DNA of 25,944 bases, taken from NCBI GenBank assembly GCA_963621885.1, contig CAVFFT010000008.1, forward strand, positions 1 to 25,944, read 5' to 3'. Below, piece by piece: positions 13,988-22,284 of the stretch; within the stretch, counting starts at the first letter, position 1, and each line of letters opens with the position of its first letter. Below the pieces are notes generated by a model, which saw only the letters and a list, made by a program, of their open reading frames with translations, searched no databases and was not told where the DNA came from. The DNA is from UMGS1519 sp963621885. GTDB lineage: Bacteria > Actinomycetota > Coriobacteriia > Coriobacteriales > Eggerthellaceae. The translations under genes were made by a program, and so were the position numbers.

Positions 13988-16741
13988 ATGCCGATGCTTT
14001 CGGTTGTTATTCCGGTATATCAAGCGGAAGACGGGATACATGATTGCCTTCAGAGCCTGAAGAATCAAAGCTATCAGGATTTTGAAGTCATCTGTATCAA
14101 TGATGGCTCAACTGACAGCTCGGCTCAAATTATAGAGTCGTTTTGTCAGGGAGACAGTCGTTTCACCCTGCTTAACCAGGATAATGCGGGTGTGGCAGCG
14201 GCACGTAATCGGGGTCTTGAACAGGCAAAAGGCAGGTTTGTCACCTTCGTAGATGCAGATGACACGCTTCCCCGTGACAGTTTCAAGTATATGCATCAGG
14301 CGACGGTAGTAAACGATGCCGATACGGTTTGCGGTATCTACGAACGTATCGATGGCGTTACGAAATACACCAACGCTCGCTCTTCCCACCTGGCGAACAA
14401 GACGCGGAGAATTCAGCGCGACGATTTGGACATCATTCACTCCTGGTCACTTTGCAATAAGTGGCTTTCTCGCAAGATAATAGCCAAGCATCACGTGCGC
14501 TTTGAGAAGTTCTCCCACCTTGAAGACGCGGTGTTTCTCTACTCATACCTTCTTCATGCCGAAAAAATATATGCTTGTCCTCATGTTGTGTATACCTATC
14601 GAAAGCCGCTGTCGTTCGTTGGACGAACAACAACGCAACAGGCGAATACTCGTTTGGTTACCAGTTCCGCCCAGGCTTTTCGGCGAATTGGCGAGCTTAC
14701 AGAATCGTATGGTTCCCAGTTTGCTGTTGAGCTGCGATATCGCTACTTGAATACGCCGCTCATAGGCGATTACTATCGGCGAATCTGGATGTATGACGAT
14801 GAGTCAGCTGAGCGGGTGGCTCGAGAAATCGACGACGCGTTTGGCGAGCTGGATGCGGCTCATCGTGAGAAGATACTGCAGAACAATTTCGATATTGTTG
14901 AGTTGCATGGCTCACTGAGAAAGAAAGACTTTTTGGGTGCGCCCCTTGTGAGCGTGGTATTGACTGCGCAAGCGAGCGAAGGCGCTGTTCCCCTGTTTTT
15001 GCAGGAGCTGTATGACCAGCCCTGTGTGTCTTTTTCCGTATTGGTGAGCGAGTCTTTTCGGAAAAATGTGCCGTCCGGTTTGGCGCTTATGCCCAATTTG
15101 AGCTTCTTTGACGGTTCGGCGGAAGACGCCATCGCGTTAGCGCCTGGCGAATACCTTGCTATTGTGGATGACGGTGTCGTATACGATCACCGCTCGCTCT
15201 GGGCGATGGCGAAGGCCTTGTACAAAAACCATGAGCTTGATTACGTATGGCTTCGTATTGCGAAACTGAGTGTGGATGGCGCTAAAGGCGTGGACGTTTC
15301 GGACGATGCGGAAAGATGTCGAGCTTGCCGTTTATTCCGAACGGAGTCGCTTCGCGCTAAGAAGTCCCAAGATCTACGGGGTGAACGCATTAATAAACCG
15401 GTTGTGCTTGAAGTCGAAGAGTATGCAAAGCATATTTGCGGCGAGAAGCCAAGCAGCGTGAATGCACGCCCAAGTGGTAAGGAAAAACAAGTCGGTGCTG
15501 GCTTGTCCCTTCTCAGGCGTGGCAAACGGAAAGTCGCGCGCATGCTTGGCATGAACAAGAAGGGCAAGGACTCGGCGACTGAAGTCGAGTCGAAGAGGGC
15601 ATCTACCGCCTTGGATTTCTATCTAAATGAAGAAATCGATACCAATCTTATTGTGCTTGAGGGTTTGGATGAGGCTCTATACGATAATCTTTTGCGAGAG
15701 TTCCAGAAGCCTGAGTATGGCAGGTTTAATGTCGCCTTTTCGGTTACGAACGAAACGAAGGAAACGGTGGATACTCGGCTTGCCGCGCTTGGTTTCTCTA
15801 ATGCGTACACAATTGTGGCTGGCACCGATGAGTATGCGAAGGCGTTATTCACGGCGGGATATTTGTTCAGTGCGCTCGATTTCCCGGACTGGTGGATTAA
15901 GAAGCCTCATCAGGTGTATGTGAGCCTTTGGCATGGAGCGCCTTTGGAGCCACTCAACAAGGCAAAGAGCAACGCTAATCACTACAACGCTGACGCTCTA
16001 CGAAATATTACGATGGCGGATTATGTCCTCCTGCCAAGCAAATACGTCTTTGACGAACGATCAGAGCTTGGGAAAAGCTATGATGACCTGGCTCTTATCC
16101 GGGAATTCGTTTCTTGTGATTCTTCGGAGAAAGTCGCGCGCATTTTCGCGGCGACCATCCTTGGCGAAGATATCCAGGACATGGCGAAGCCCATCTGCGC
16201 GCATCCTGTGCAACCGTTCCTTCTCGTGTCGGATGGTCTCGCTCCTGGTCCTGCGACGGATCTGCTGTATGCCCTCCAAAAAGAGGGGAAGCTTACATCG
16301 AATGTGTATGTGTCGTTTCTCGAAAGCGAAGTGGCAAGGCATTTGGAAAGTGCGTATCCGCTTGTGCGCCAGGTTAAGACGTTTGCGACGAAAGGTGAGG
16401 CGTTGTCCGAGCGGTCGGAGCAGCAGCGTCTTTATGGTGGGTTGAGCTTGCGTGGTGCCGTATTGCTTGAGCCCAGCTCTGCGCAGCGTATACGTCAGTT
16501 CGCGCGTTTCGACGTGCCGGTTTACCTCTGTATTTCCGAAAGCTTGCTGAATCAGGCTGTTGAAGATGAGGCTATGCTGAAGGCGCTGAAGCTGTTCAAG
16601 AAGTGGGGTAATGGGCTATTCTCTTTGTCTGAAGGCATAGCGCAGCGGGCGCGTGATTTGCTTGAAGCGGATGTCGAGCTCATTGCGGACTCCGAGATAT
16701 TTGCAAAGCGCTTTTTGGCAAATACCGAAGATGCTGGATAA
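13988..16741 (+). CDS. GT2 glycosyltransferase fused to degenerate GT2-like and TagB/F-like modules
   Basis: 917-residue protein from ATG 13988, chosen because GGGAG lies about ten bases upstream and the product begins directly with the GT2 strand MPMLSVVIPVY. An in-frame TTG at 13967 is a weaker option. Residues 4-230 are a family 2 glycosyltransferase: INDGSTDSS at 37-45, NAGVAAARNRG at 66-76, DADD at 89-92. Residues about 320-420 look like a worn second GT-A fold (APLVSVVLTAQ, EYLAIVDDGVVYD). A basic low-complexity linker sits near 480-540. The last third carries YVSLWHGAPLEPLNKAKSN (Trp648-His649-Gly650) of the TagB/TagF family. No SDYSS-type loop is found after it, so this transferase module may be inactive or use different residues. 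The first GT2 domain looks functional. Gene order suggests the same operon as its neighbours. Confidence 0.8.
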   Translation: MPMLSVVIPVYQAEDGIHDCLQSLKNQSYQDFEVICINDGSTDSSAQIIESFCQGDSRFTLLNQDNAGVAAARNRGLEQAKGRFVTFVDADDTLPRDSFKYMHQATVVNDADTVCGIYERIDGVTKYTNARSSHLANKTRRIQRDDLDIIHSWSLCNKWLSRKIIAKHHVRFEKFSHLEDAVFLYSYLLHAEKIYACPHVVYTYRKPLSFVGRTTTQQANTRLVTSSAQAFRRIGELTESYGSQFAVELRYRYLNTPLIGDYYRRIWMYDDESAERVAREIDDAFGELDAAHREKILQNNFDIVELHGSLRKKDFLGAPLVSVVLTAQASEGAVPLFLQELYDQPCVSFSVLVSESFRKNVPSGLALMPNLSFFDGSAEDAIALAPGEYLAIVDDGVVYDHRSLWAMAKALYKNHELDYVWLRIAKLSVDGAKGVDVSDDAERCRACRLFRTESLRAKKSQDLRGERINKPVVLEVEEYAKHICGEKPSSVNARPSGKEKQVGAGLSLLRRGKRKVARMLGMNKKGKDSATEVESKRASTALDFYLNEEIDTNLIVLEGLDEALYDNLLREFQKPEYGRFNVAFSVTNETKETVDTRLAALGFSNAYTIVAGTDEYAKALFTAGYLFSALDFPDWWIKKPHQVYVSLWHGAPLEPLNKAKSNANHYNADALRNITMADYVLLPSKYVFDERSELGKSYDDLALIREFVSCDSSEKVARIFAATILGEDIQDMAKPICAHPVQPFLLVSDGLAPGPATDLLYALQKEGKLTSNVYVSFLESEVARHLESAYPLVRQVKTFATKGEALSERSEQQRLYGGLSLRGAVLLEPSSAQRIRQFARFDVPVYLCISESLLNQAVEDEAMLKALKLFKKWGNGLFSLSEGIAQRARDLLEADVELIADSEIFAKRFLANTEDAG

Positions 16742-16801
16742 TAAATACTTGCTTCGCTCTTCTGGCAAGACGGGGTTCTGCATATTGTGGAAGGATTAAA
16801 C

Positions 16802-17215
16802 ATGGCTTTGAAACGCGTGCTTACCTACGGGACGTTCGACCTGCTGCACTACGGACATATCCGTTTGTTGCAACGCGCGGCTGCTTTGGGAGACTATCTG
16901 GTAGTGGCGCTTTCGACTGATGAATTCAATGCGGGCAAGGGCAAAGAGTCTTTCTATAGCTATGAAGTGCGGAAAGAGATGCTTGAAGCTATACGTTACG
17001 TGGATCTTGTAATACCCGAATTCAGCTGGGAGCAAAAGGCAAACGATGTGAAGGAATACCACATCGATACCGTAGTAATGGGTGGCGACTGGGCAGGAAG
17101 CGACCGCTTCGAGTATCTCAGAGATTATTGTGAGCTCGTTTACCTCGATCGCACACCTGGCATATCTACCACGCAGGTGAAAGAGAACTTGAATATCGGA
17201 GACGTGGGAAAATAG
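16802..17215 (+). CDS. tagD: Glycerol-3-phosphate cytidylyltransferase (TagD-like)
   Basis: Makes CDP-glycerol from CTP and sn-glycerol 3-phosphate, the activated donor for TagB/TagF-type enzymes. The 137-residue protein is close to the usual TagD size of about 130. It contains the nucleotidyltransferase HxGH motif in GTFDLLHYGH (His16-Tyr-Gly-His19), the GGDW block and RTPGISTT (117-124), matching the RTxGISTT signature of cytidylyltransferases. ATG 16802 is used because GGAAGG lies just upstream; GTG 16787 would only add five non-conserved residues. It follows the GT2 fusion gene by 60 bases. Its presence argues that at least part of the polymer is glycerol phosphate. Related family members can act on other alcohol phosphates, but similarity to TagD is high throughout. 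Confidence 0.92.
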   Translation: MALKRVLTYGTFDLLHYGHIRLLQRAAALGDYLVVALSTDEFNAGKGKESFYSYEVRKEMLEAIRYVDLVIPEFSWEQKANDVKEYHIDTVVMGGDWAGSDRFEYLRDYCELVYLDRTPGISTTQVKENLNIGDVGK

Positions 17216-17217
17216 AG

Positions 17218-17251
17218 CAAGCCGCAAAGCGGAATGCTTGGTTAAGCGGCT
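17218..17251 (+). terminator. Possible weak terminator hairpin after tagD
   Basis: CAAGC (17218-17222) can pair with GCTTG (17236-17240) with CGC/GCG inside it. Alternatively, AGCCGC (17220-17225) pairs with GCGGCT (17246-17251). The structure begins three bases after the tagD stop. No U-tract follows, so termination is only suggested by position. Confidence 0.3.
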
Positions 17252-17399
17252 ACTAAGATTCGTCCATAAGCCTCCTTTATTCCTCCGTTTACGCATATGC
17301 CTTTTGTTGCCTGTATGAGATTCTGTTTCTGAAGCGTTATCTGCGCTATGGTGCCCATAGTCTATTCAGGGGGTCATGGCGTGTATGGCAGGGGATAAA

Positions 17400-17435
17400 A
17401 AGCGTTCGATTTGTTATGGAATTCAAGGAACGCTT
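17400..17435. repeat. 8-bp perfect inverted repeat upstream of the membrane-protein gene
   Basis: AAGCGTTC (17400-17407) and its exact complement GAACGCTT (17428-17435) flank 20 bases, ending 57 bases before the likely ATG at 17493. It lies in the 277-base gap after tagD. It could be an operator or transcript hairpin. No partner regulator can be assigned. Confidence 0.4.
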
Positions 17436-17492
17436 GTCGCGAGTGCCGTTTTTGGCGCGATGGCAAAGCGGGCAATGAGGTGAGTGCTCATA

Positions 17493-19478
17493 ATGAGTCG
17501 CGTTGATGTGCGCCGTATCGTCTATGCAGTGGTTGCGGGGGTTCTTTGGGGCGTTCCTACCGAAGTGGTTTACCTGTTGAATGGATCCGAGGCGCTGGCC
17601 TATCTTTCTTGGATTCCCGCCGATGCCTTCATCTGGCCAGCTGTGCCGGCGATTCTGGGCCTTGTGGTGGCGATTGTTGTCTACGCCATTCTGGGATGGA
17701 GGCCGGGGACGGAGAGCGCATCTAACACGGAATCCAAGAAGTCGCGGCGCTTCCCTTGGCTGAACTTCACTTTCGACATGAAGCATGTCCTTGTGCTCGC
17801 GGGCGTCATCTTCGTGTGCTGGCTGTCGGTTCTCGTGCTCATGTACCCTTGCTCGATGAATCCGGATACGACCGAGCAAATCTTCGAATTCCAAACAAGC
17901 GCGCCTACCTATTATCCCTGGCTTGGCGAGTATGTTGATGCTGAATTCGTTGATCACCATCCGGTATTCGACACGCTGCTCTACGGCGGCATTACGCTTC
18001 TGGGCGATGCCATCGGCTCGTACAACCATGCATTCTTTCTCTTTATCCTCTTGCAGAGCGCCTTGGGAGCATTGGGGCTTGCGGCATCGTGCTGCTACGC
18101 ATCGCGTCTGGGCGCCCCGCGTGTAGCCGTGTGCGTGATGGCTTTTCTCTGCGCATTTCTGCCTGTGTTTCCGCATTTCATGGGTGTGGTGCTGAAGGAT
18201 TCTACCTTCGCAGTGTGCTGGGTACCGTTTCTGCTGTGCTACCTCGAATGCTTCCGCACGCGCGGCGAGGCGCTTCGCTCAGCGCGCTTTATCGTGGCGT
18301 TTGTGCTGTTCGCGGGCTTGTGCTTGCTTACGAAGAAGCTTGGCGCTTACATCGTGCTGCCGTCGCTCGTGATGCTTGTTGTCGCCTGCGTGTTCTTTGC
18401 GCGCGGTGCAGGCGCTTGCCGGTCTGCACGTCGTAAGGCTGCGCATGCTAAAGCGGCTACGGCAGTTCTTTCAGGGGCAGCTGACGACGCGGCTCCTTCG
18501 GATGCTGCACAAGTGATCTTCGCGCAGGCGGACTCCACTCAAACCGGTCACAGTCAGGCGACTTCTTCCCAAGCAGCCAATATGGCTGCCGAGCAGTCGA
18601 AAGTCCCTCTCCGCGATCGCCTCTGGGTGCGCGCTGCGACGACGTTCGCGGCGGTTGTGCTTGTCTTCTGCGTTGCGTTCCCCGCGATTGTCTATCCGCT
18701 TGTGGGCGGCGTGGCGCCCGGTGGCAAGCAGGAGGCACTCGGTTTTGCGTTTCAACAGGTCATTGCCGTGATTCGTGACAACCCCGATAGCGTGACCGAC
18801 GACGAATATGCTGCGGTTGATAAGGTGCTTGATATTCCTGCGGCAAGCGAGGCTTTCAAGCCTTTCCTTACTGATGGCGTGAAAGAGCATTATCGTGTAG
18901 ATGCTACTACGCAAGACATCGTCGCCTTTGTGGGCGCGTGGGCTTCGATTGGCGTGAAGAACCCAGTGATTTACGGAAAGACGATGGTGAACTGCGCATA
19001 TCGCATGCTTGTGCCGTCGTCCTTGGGCGGTTCTAGTAATTATCGAATTCCTGGTAAACAGTTTGATAAGTATTACCACCGGGCAAATGACACGCAGGAG
19101 TACATCGAAAGCAACGGCGAATATCATTTGAGTATTAAACGTCCCGAAAAGCTCATCGAGGCTGATGCGGAACTTCGCCAGATTCAAGGAACGGTGACCG
19201 GGCTACCCGTTATTTCACTCATTTCCACGCTTGGCTTCTATGGCGGCATGCTCCCGCTGACCTGTCTGTTGCTGGTGCTCTACCATCGCCGCCGGCTTGT
19301 GTGGGCATATGCTCCCGTGCTGCTGTCGGTGTTCTTCTTGCTGCTTTCACCCACGGCGGCGACGCGCTACATTTTGCCGCTCGCATTCTCCGCGCCGCTC
19401 ATCGTGGGATGGGCGTACCACGCGGTGATGCAAGCGCCCCTATGCCGGGTTGTCGCGGAGCCAGTCGAGCAGGCGTGA
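17493..19478 (+). CDS. Large polytopic membrane protein, DUF6020-like (possible GT-C-type enzyme)
   Basis: 661-residue membrane protein of unknown function. ATG 17493 is chosen over GTG 17484 because GAGGTGAG lies about eight bases upstream. Hydrophobic segments occur near residues 8-25, 48-68, 95-115, 175-210, 220-245, 270-310 and 375-400, with more at the C-terminus. Polar motifs MNPDTTEQ (Asp125) and DHHPVFDTLLYG (Asp154-His155-His156) lie in the first long extracytoplasmic-type loop. This layout recalls DUF6020 and GT-C glycosyltransferases, which use an acidic residue in that loop. A hydrophilic Ala/Ser/Gln/Thr-rich insert at about 306-372 interrupts the membrane region. The setting beside the polymer genes suggests a role in modifying or assembling the surface polymer. 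The family name is tentative. Its 3' end overlaps the convergent gene by 39 bases. Confidence 0.7.
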   Translation: MSRVDVRRIVYAVVAGVLWGVPTEVVYLLNGSEALAYLSWIPADAFIWPAVPAILGLVVAIVVYAILGWRPGTESASNTESKKSRRFPWLNFTFDMKHVLVLAGVIFVCWLSVLVLMYPCSMNPDTTEQIFEFQTSAPTYYPWLGEYVDAEFVDHHPVFDTLLYGGITLLGDAIGSYNHAFFLFILLQSALGALGLAASCCYASRLGAPRVAVCVMAFLCAFLPVFPHFMGVVLKDSTFAVCWVPFLLCYLECFRTRGEALRSARFIVAFVLFAGLCLLTKKLGAYIVLPSLVMLVVACVFFARGAGACRSARRKAAHAKAATAVLSGAADDAAPSDAAQVIFAQADSTQTGHSQATSSQAANMAAEQSKVPLRDRLWVRAATTFAAVVLVFCVAFPAIVYPLVGGVAPGGKQEALGFAFQQVIAVIRDNPDSVTDDEYAAVDKVLDIPAASEAFKPFLTDGVKEHYRVDATTQDIVAFVGAWASIGVKNPVIYGKTMVNCAYRMLVPSSLGGSSNYRIPGKQFDKYYHRANDTQEYIESNGEYHLSIKRPEKLIEADAELRQIQGTVTGLPVISLISTLGFYGGMLPLTCLLLVLYHRRRLVWAYAPVLLSVFFLLLSPTAATRYILPLAFSAPLIVGWAYHAVMQAPLCRVVAEPVEQA

Positions 19479-22154
19479 TGCGGCTTTCCCGTCACAGTGC
19501 GTAAGATAGTCGCGCGCGAAGGCGACGATGTCTTCCTGTGCTGCGGGCGCGGCATTTGCGTTGTCAGCACCTTGTGTCTGTCCGGTGACCCGCAACTGCG
19601 CCAGAATCTCTTCCACGTTTTCGCAAACGGCATGCGGCAAAAGCGTGCGGCAATCCACGAGCGCATCGTCGTCCGCATCGCGGCCGACATCCCAGATGAT
19701 GACCTGCTTGCCTGCCGCCGCAAGAGCGAAGGCTTCGGGCCGCCCGTCGGTGATGACGACGTCCGCCACAGCAAGCTCCTCGTACAGATTAAGCGGCTTC
19801 GGCGCGGTGAGCTCGGCCGCCGCATTCGGATCCCATTCCGCCATCGCGTTGATGTCCTCTTGCGCGCGCTGAGCAATCGAGCGGGTGTTCACCGCGAAGC
19901 TGCTTAGGTAGTCGGGGATATCGCCCCAGATGCCGCTTCGCGCGTCGCGATCGTCGTACAGGAAGAAATGGTCTTCCACGAGCTCCTCATGCAGGAAGCG
20001 GAAGAGCGCCACAGCCTGCTGCGCCGTCCGGTCGTTGCGGTGGCACAACACGAGCACCGTCTTGCGAGCGCGCCGCTGGGGGCACAGCTCGTCGAAATGC
20101 TTCGCCGCCTTCTTGACGTATTTCTTATTGAAGAGCAGGTCGGTACCCAGATTGCCCAGGTAGAGGAGCTTGGCGTTGCCGTCGTTTGCGGCCTCGCCGC
20201 TGCCGGCGTTGCTGCTCGCACTCACGCCGCCGCCCGCGCTGCCGCCAGCTTCGCGCCCGCCGCCAATCACGCGCCCGCCGCCACTAGTAACACCCCTGCG
20301 GCCCGTCGCGTCAATCTCGCACCCGCCGCCACTCGCCGTACCCTCGCGCACCGGATAATCTTCCCGATACGCCGCCTCAAGCGCGGGAGCGGTCGCCATG
20401 ACCGCGTCGTAGTGCGCGATATGCGGTGCCACACGCAGGAGCTCGCGATAGTAGCCCGCCTGAGCCGCCTTCGCCCGCGCCCCTTCCGCCCGCAGCGGAA
20501 GAACGCTCGGGCACGCCTGAATGAGACGCGTCTCGGGACGCAGGTCGAGCATGCGGATGATATACGGTTCGCCGGCGCAGACGATGTTTTCGCATACGGC
20601 CAGTTCAGCAGCAAAATCCGCCACGTTCTCGGGTGTGATTTCGCGGTCGTCGATCAGCGTGAGCCCGCGATTGTCCTTCGCGTAGGCATTCCGCAGCGAC
20701 TTGAAAAACGCGCCGGGCACATGCTCGTCGCAGACCAGCGCCACCGTTCCCTTGATGGGCACCTTCGCGCATCCGGCCTCGTAGGCGCGCCGCGCGTTGT
20801 CCTTTACCGCCTGCAGGTAATCGAGCAGCAGCGCATAGCGGGCGTGGTCGAAGTTGCAATCGGGGATCTCGTCGAACGTCCCTTCAAGCGCCGTTTCGCG
20901 CCGGTACGGCTCGAGCGCGCCGCCGAAGAAGCGCTTCATGATGCGTTCGGTGGCATGCCCATCGCAGGCGCTCATGAACTTCTCGCGGAACGCGCGCACG
21001 CGTTCGCGGTCGAAACGCTCGTCGATATGCGCGATATAGTCGATCATCTCGGCATTTGTTTGGCAAATGGGCCCCGGCGCCAGCTCGTCGTAGTCGTAGT
21101 AGAAGCCGCGCCAGTCGAAGAAGTCGTCGAGGTCGTACGCGAAGAAGATCATCGGCTTCTCGAACAGCGCGTATTCGAAAATGAGCGACGAGTAGTCCGA
21201 AATGCAGATGTCCGCCACGCACAGCAGGTCTTCGATTGTCGTGCCGTTGCTCAGGTCGAACGCGAAATCGCGGCACGAATCGGGAATCGCGGGGCGTTCC
21301 TTCACCACGGGGTGATGCTTTATCGCGAGCACGTACTCGTCGCCCAGGCGCCGGCGGAAGGCCTCGATATCAAGCAGGTCGGGCGTGGTCGCTTCGGCCA
21401 CGCGTCCGCGGAAGGTGGGCGCATACAGGATGAGCTTCTTGCCGCGCGCCTGCGGGATGCGGTCGTAAATGCGTTCGTGAGCTGCATCGATAAAGCTTTG
21501 CCGGTAGAACACGTCGGTTCGGCTGCAACCGATGGGCTGGATGCAGGCCGGATTGTCCTCCTTGTGCATCGCTTCCGCATAGGCCCAGACAACCTCGGGG
21601 CTGCTTACTGTCACGAGGTCGTAGTCGGCGTGCGGCGGATACTTGCTCATGGTGTCTGGGTCGGCGCCGAAAATCTTGTCGGCCGTGGAATAGCCGAAGC
21701 GCTTGAAGGCGCCGCAGCCATGCCAAGTGTTCAGGATGACCTGCCCCTTGCGCTTGGGAAGGCCGCCGATGATTTCGGAACCCTCGTCGTAGATGAGGTA
21801 TTTCGCGGTGGCCGCGTCGCGCGCGAAGTCGAAGATGCGCTTCCAGCGTTCTTCCTTCGTCACGAAACCCGTGCGCAGGAAATGGCAATGAATGTTCAGC
21901 TGGTACTCGCGCACCAGATGATTGAATATCTCGCGATAGCTGTTGGACACTTCGGGCAGGCGCAGCTCGAGGAAGACCACCTTGTCTTCCTGCAGGGGCT
22001 CGTGTGCCGCGCGGTCGAACTCGCGCTTCATGAGGACCTTGTAGGCGCCAAAGCGGACGATGCTCTTGCGGCGCGCCTGGTATTCGCGGCGGACCTTGCC
22101 GATGAGCGCGGCAGCCCGTGAGCTCGGTTTGATGTTCTCAATGTTGATGCTCAT
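19440..22154 (-). CDS. TagF-like CDP-glycerol glycerophosphotransferase with a second degenerate module
   Basis: 904-residue protein. Residues about 55-430 are a complete TagB/TagF domain: NTWHGCGAFKRFG (Trp144-His145-Gly146), LILYAPTFRGR, AIKHHPVVKERP, ISDYSSLIFEYALFEKP (Ser319-Asp320-Tyr321-Ser322-Ser323) and SACDGHATERI. Residues about 480-900 look like a second, degraded copy. The position of SDYSS reads ITDGRPEAFALA (Asp803), and the end retains HCDGKAASRLLDWL. A Gly/Ser-rich segment of about 50 residues (near 601-650) splits that half. GGCAGGAAG just upstream of the ATG supports the start. The protein should transfer glycerol phosphate from CDP-glycerol; the second half may bind substrate or a partner. 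It is a close paralogue of the gene at 12226-13932. The gene runs opposite to the cluster and overlaps the membrane-protein gene at its 3' end. Confidence 0.87.
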   Translation of the reverse strand: MSINIENIKPSSRAAALIGKVRREYQARRKSIVRFGAYKVLMKREFDRAAHEPLQEDKVVFLELRLPEVSNSYREIFNHLVREYQLNIHCHFLRTGFVTKEERWKRIFDFARDAATAKYLIYDEGSEIIGGLPKRKGQVILNTWHGCGAFKRFGYSTADKIFGADPDTMSKYPPHADYDLVTVSSPEVVWAYAEAMHKEDNPACIQPIGCSRTDVFYRQSFIDAAHERIYDRIPQARGKKLILYAPTFRGRVAEATTPDLLDIEAFRRRLGDEYVLAIKHHPVVKERPAIPDSCRDFAFDLSNGTTIEDLLCVADICISDYSSLIFEYALFEKPMIFFAYDLDDFFDWRGFYYDYDELAPGPICQTNAEMIDYIAHIDERFDRERVRAFREKFMSACDGHATERIMKRFFGGALEPYRRETALEGTFDEIPDCNFDHARYALLLDYLQAVKDNARRAYEAGCAKVPIKGTVALVCDEHVPGAFFKSLRNAYAKDNRGLTLIDDREITPENVADFAAELAVCENIVCAGEPYIIRMLDLRPETRLIQACPSVLPLRAEGARAKAAQAGYYRELLRVAPHIAHYDAVMATAPALEAAYREDYPVREGTASGGGCEIDATGRRGVTSGGGRVIGGGREAGGSAGGGVSASSNAGSGEAANDGNAKLLYLGNLGTDLLFNKKYVKKAAKHFDELCPQRRARKTVLVLCHRNDRTAQQAVALFRFLHEELVEDHFFLYDDRDARSGIWGDIPDYLSSFAVNTRSIAQRAQEDINAMAEWDPNAAAELTAPKPLNLYEELAVADVVITDGRPEAFALAAAGKQVIIWDVGRDADDDALVDCRTLLPHAVCENVEEILAQLRVTGQTQGADNANAAPAAQEDIVAFARDYLTHCDGKAASRLLDWLRDNPA
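20221..20335 (-). repeat. GCC-rich repeats coding the Gly/Ser linker
   Basis: On the + strand, units such as CGCGCCCGCCGCCA occur at about 20252-20265 and 20269-20282, with a variant at 20318-20331, among further GCCGCC runs. They encode SGGG/GGG blocks of the linker in the double-module TagF-like protein. Such tracts can change length in whole codons. Confidence 0.5.
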
Positions 22155-22284
22155 AGGCTTCTTCCTGCCGGTGTCGCGCTGGACTTCCTTTAAGGCTTCC
22201 CCTGAGATCCCCTGGCATTCAGTTTACGCGGAAGCCGCGCCGCATGCCCGCATCTCGCGCGATGTGCATAACATTGCAGCAGCT

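Noticed and set aside
19968..22121. A 717-codon open frame on the + strand opposite the double-module TagF gene
   Set aside because: Shadow of a gene with strong catalytic motifs on the - strand; the + strand translation shows no family features and no good ribosome-binding site.
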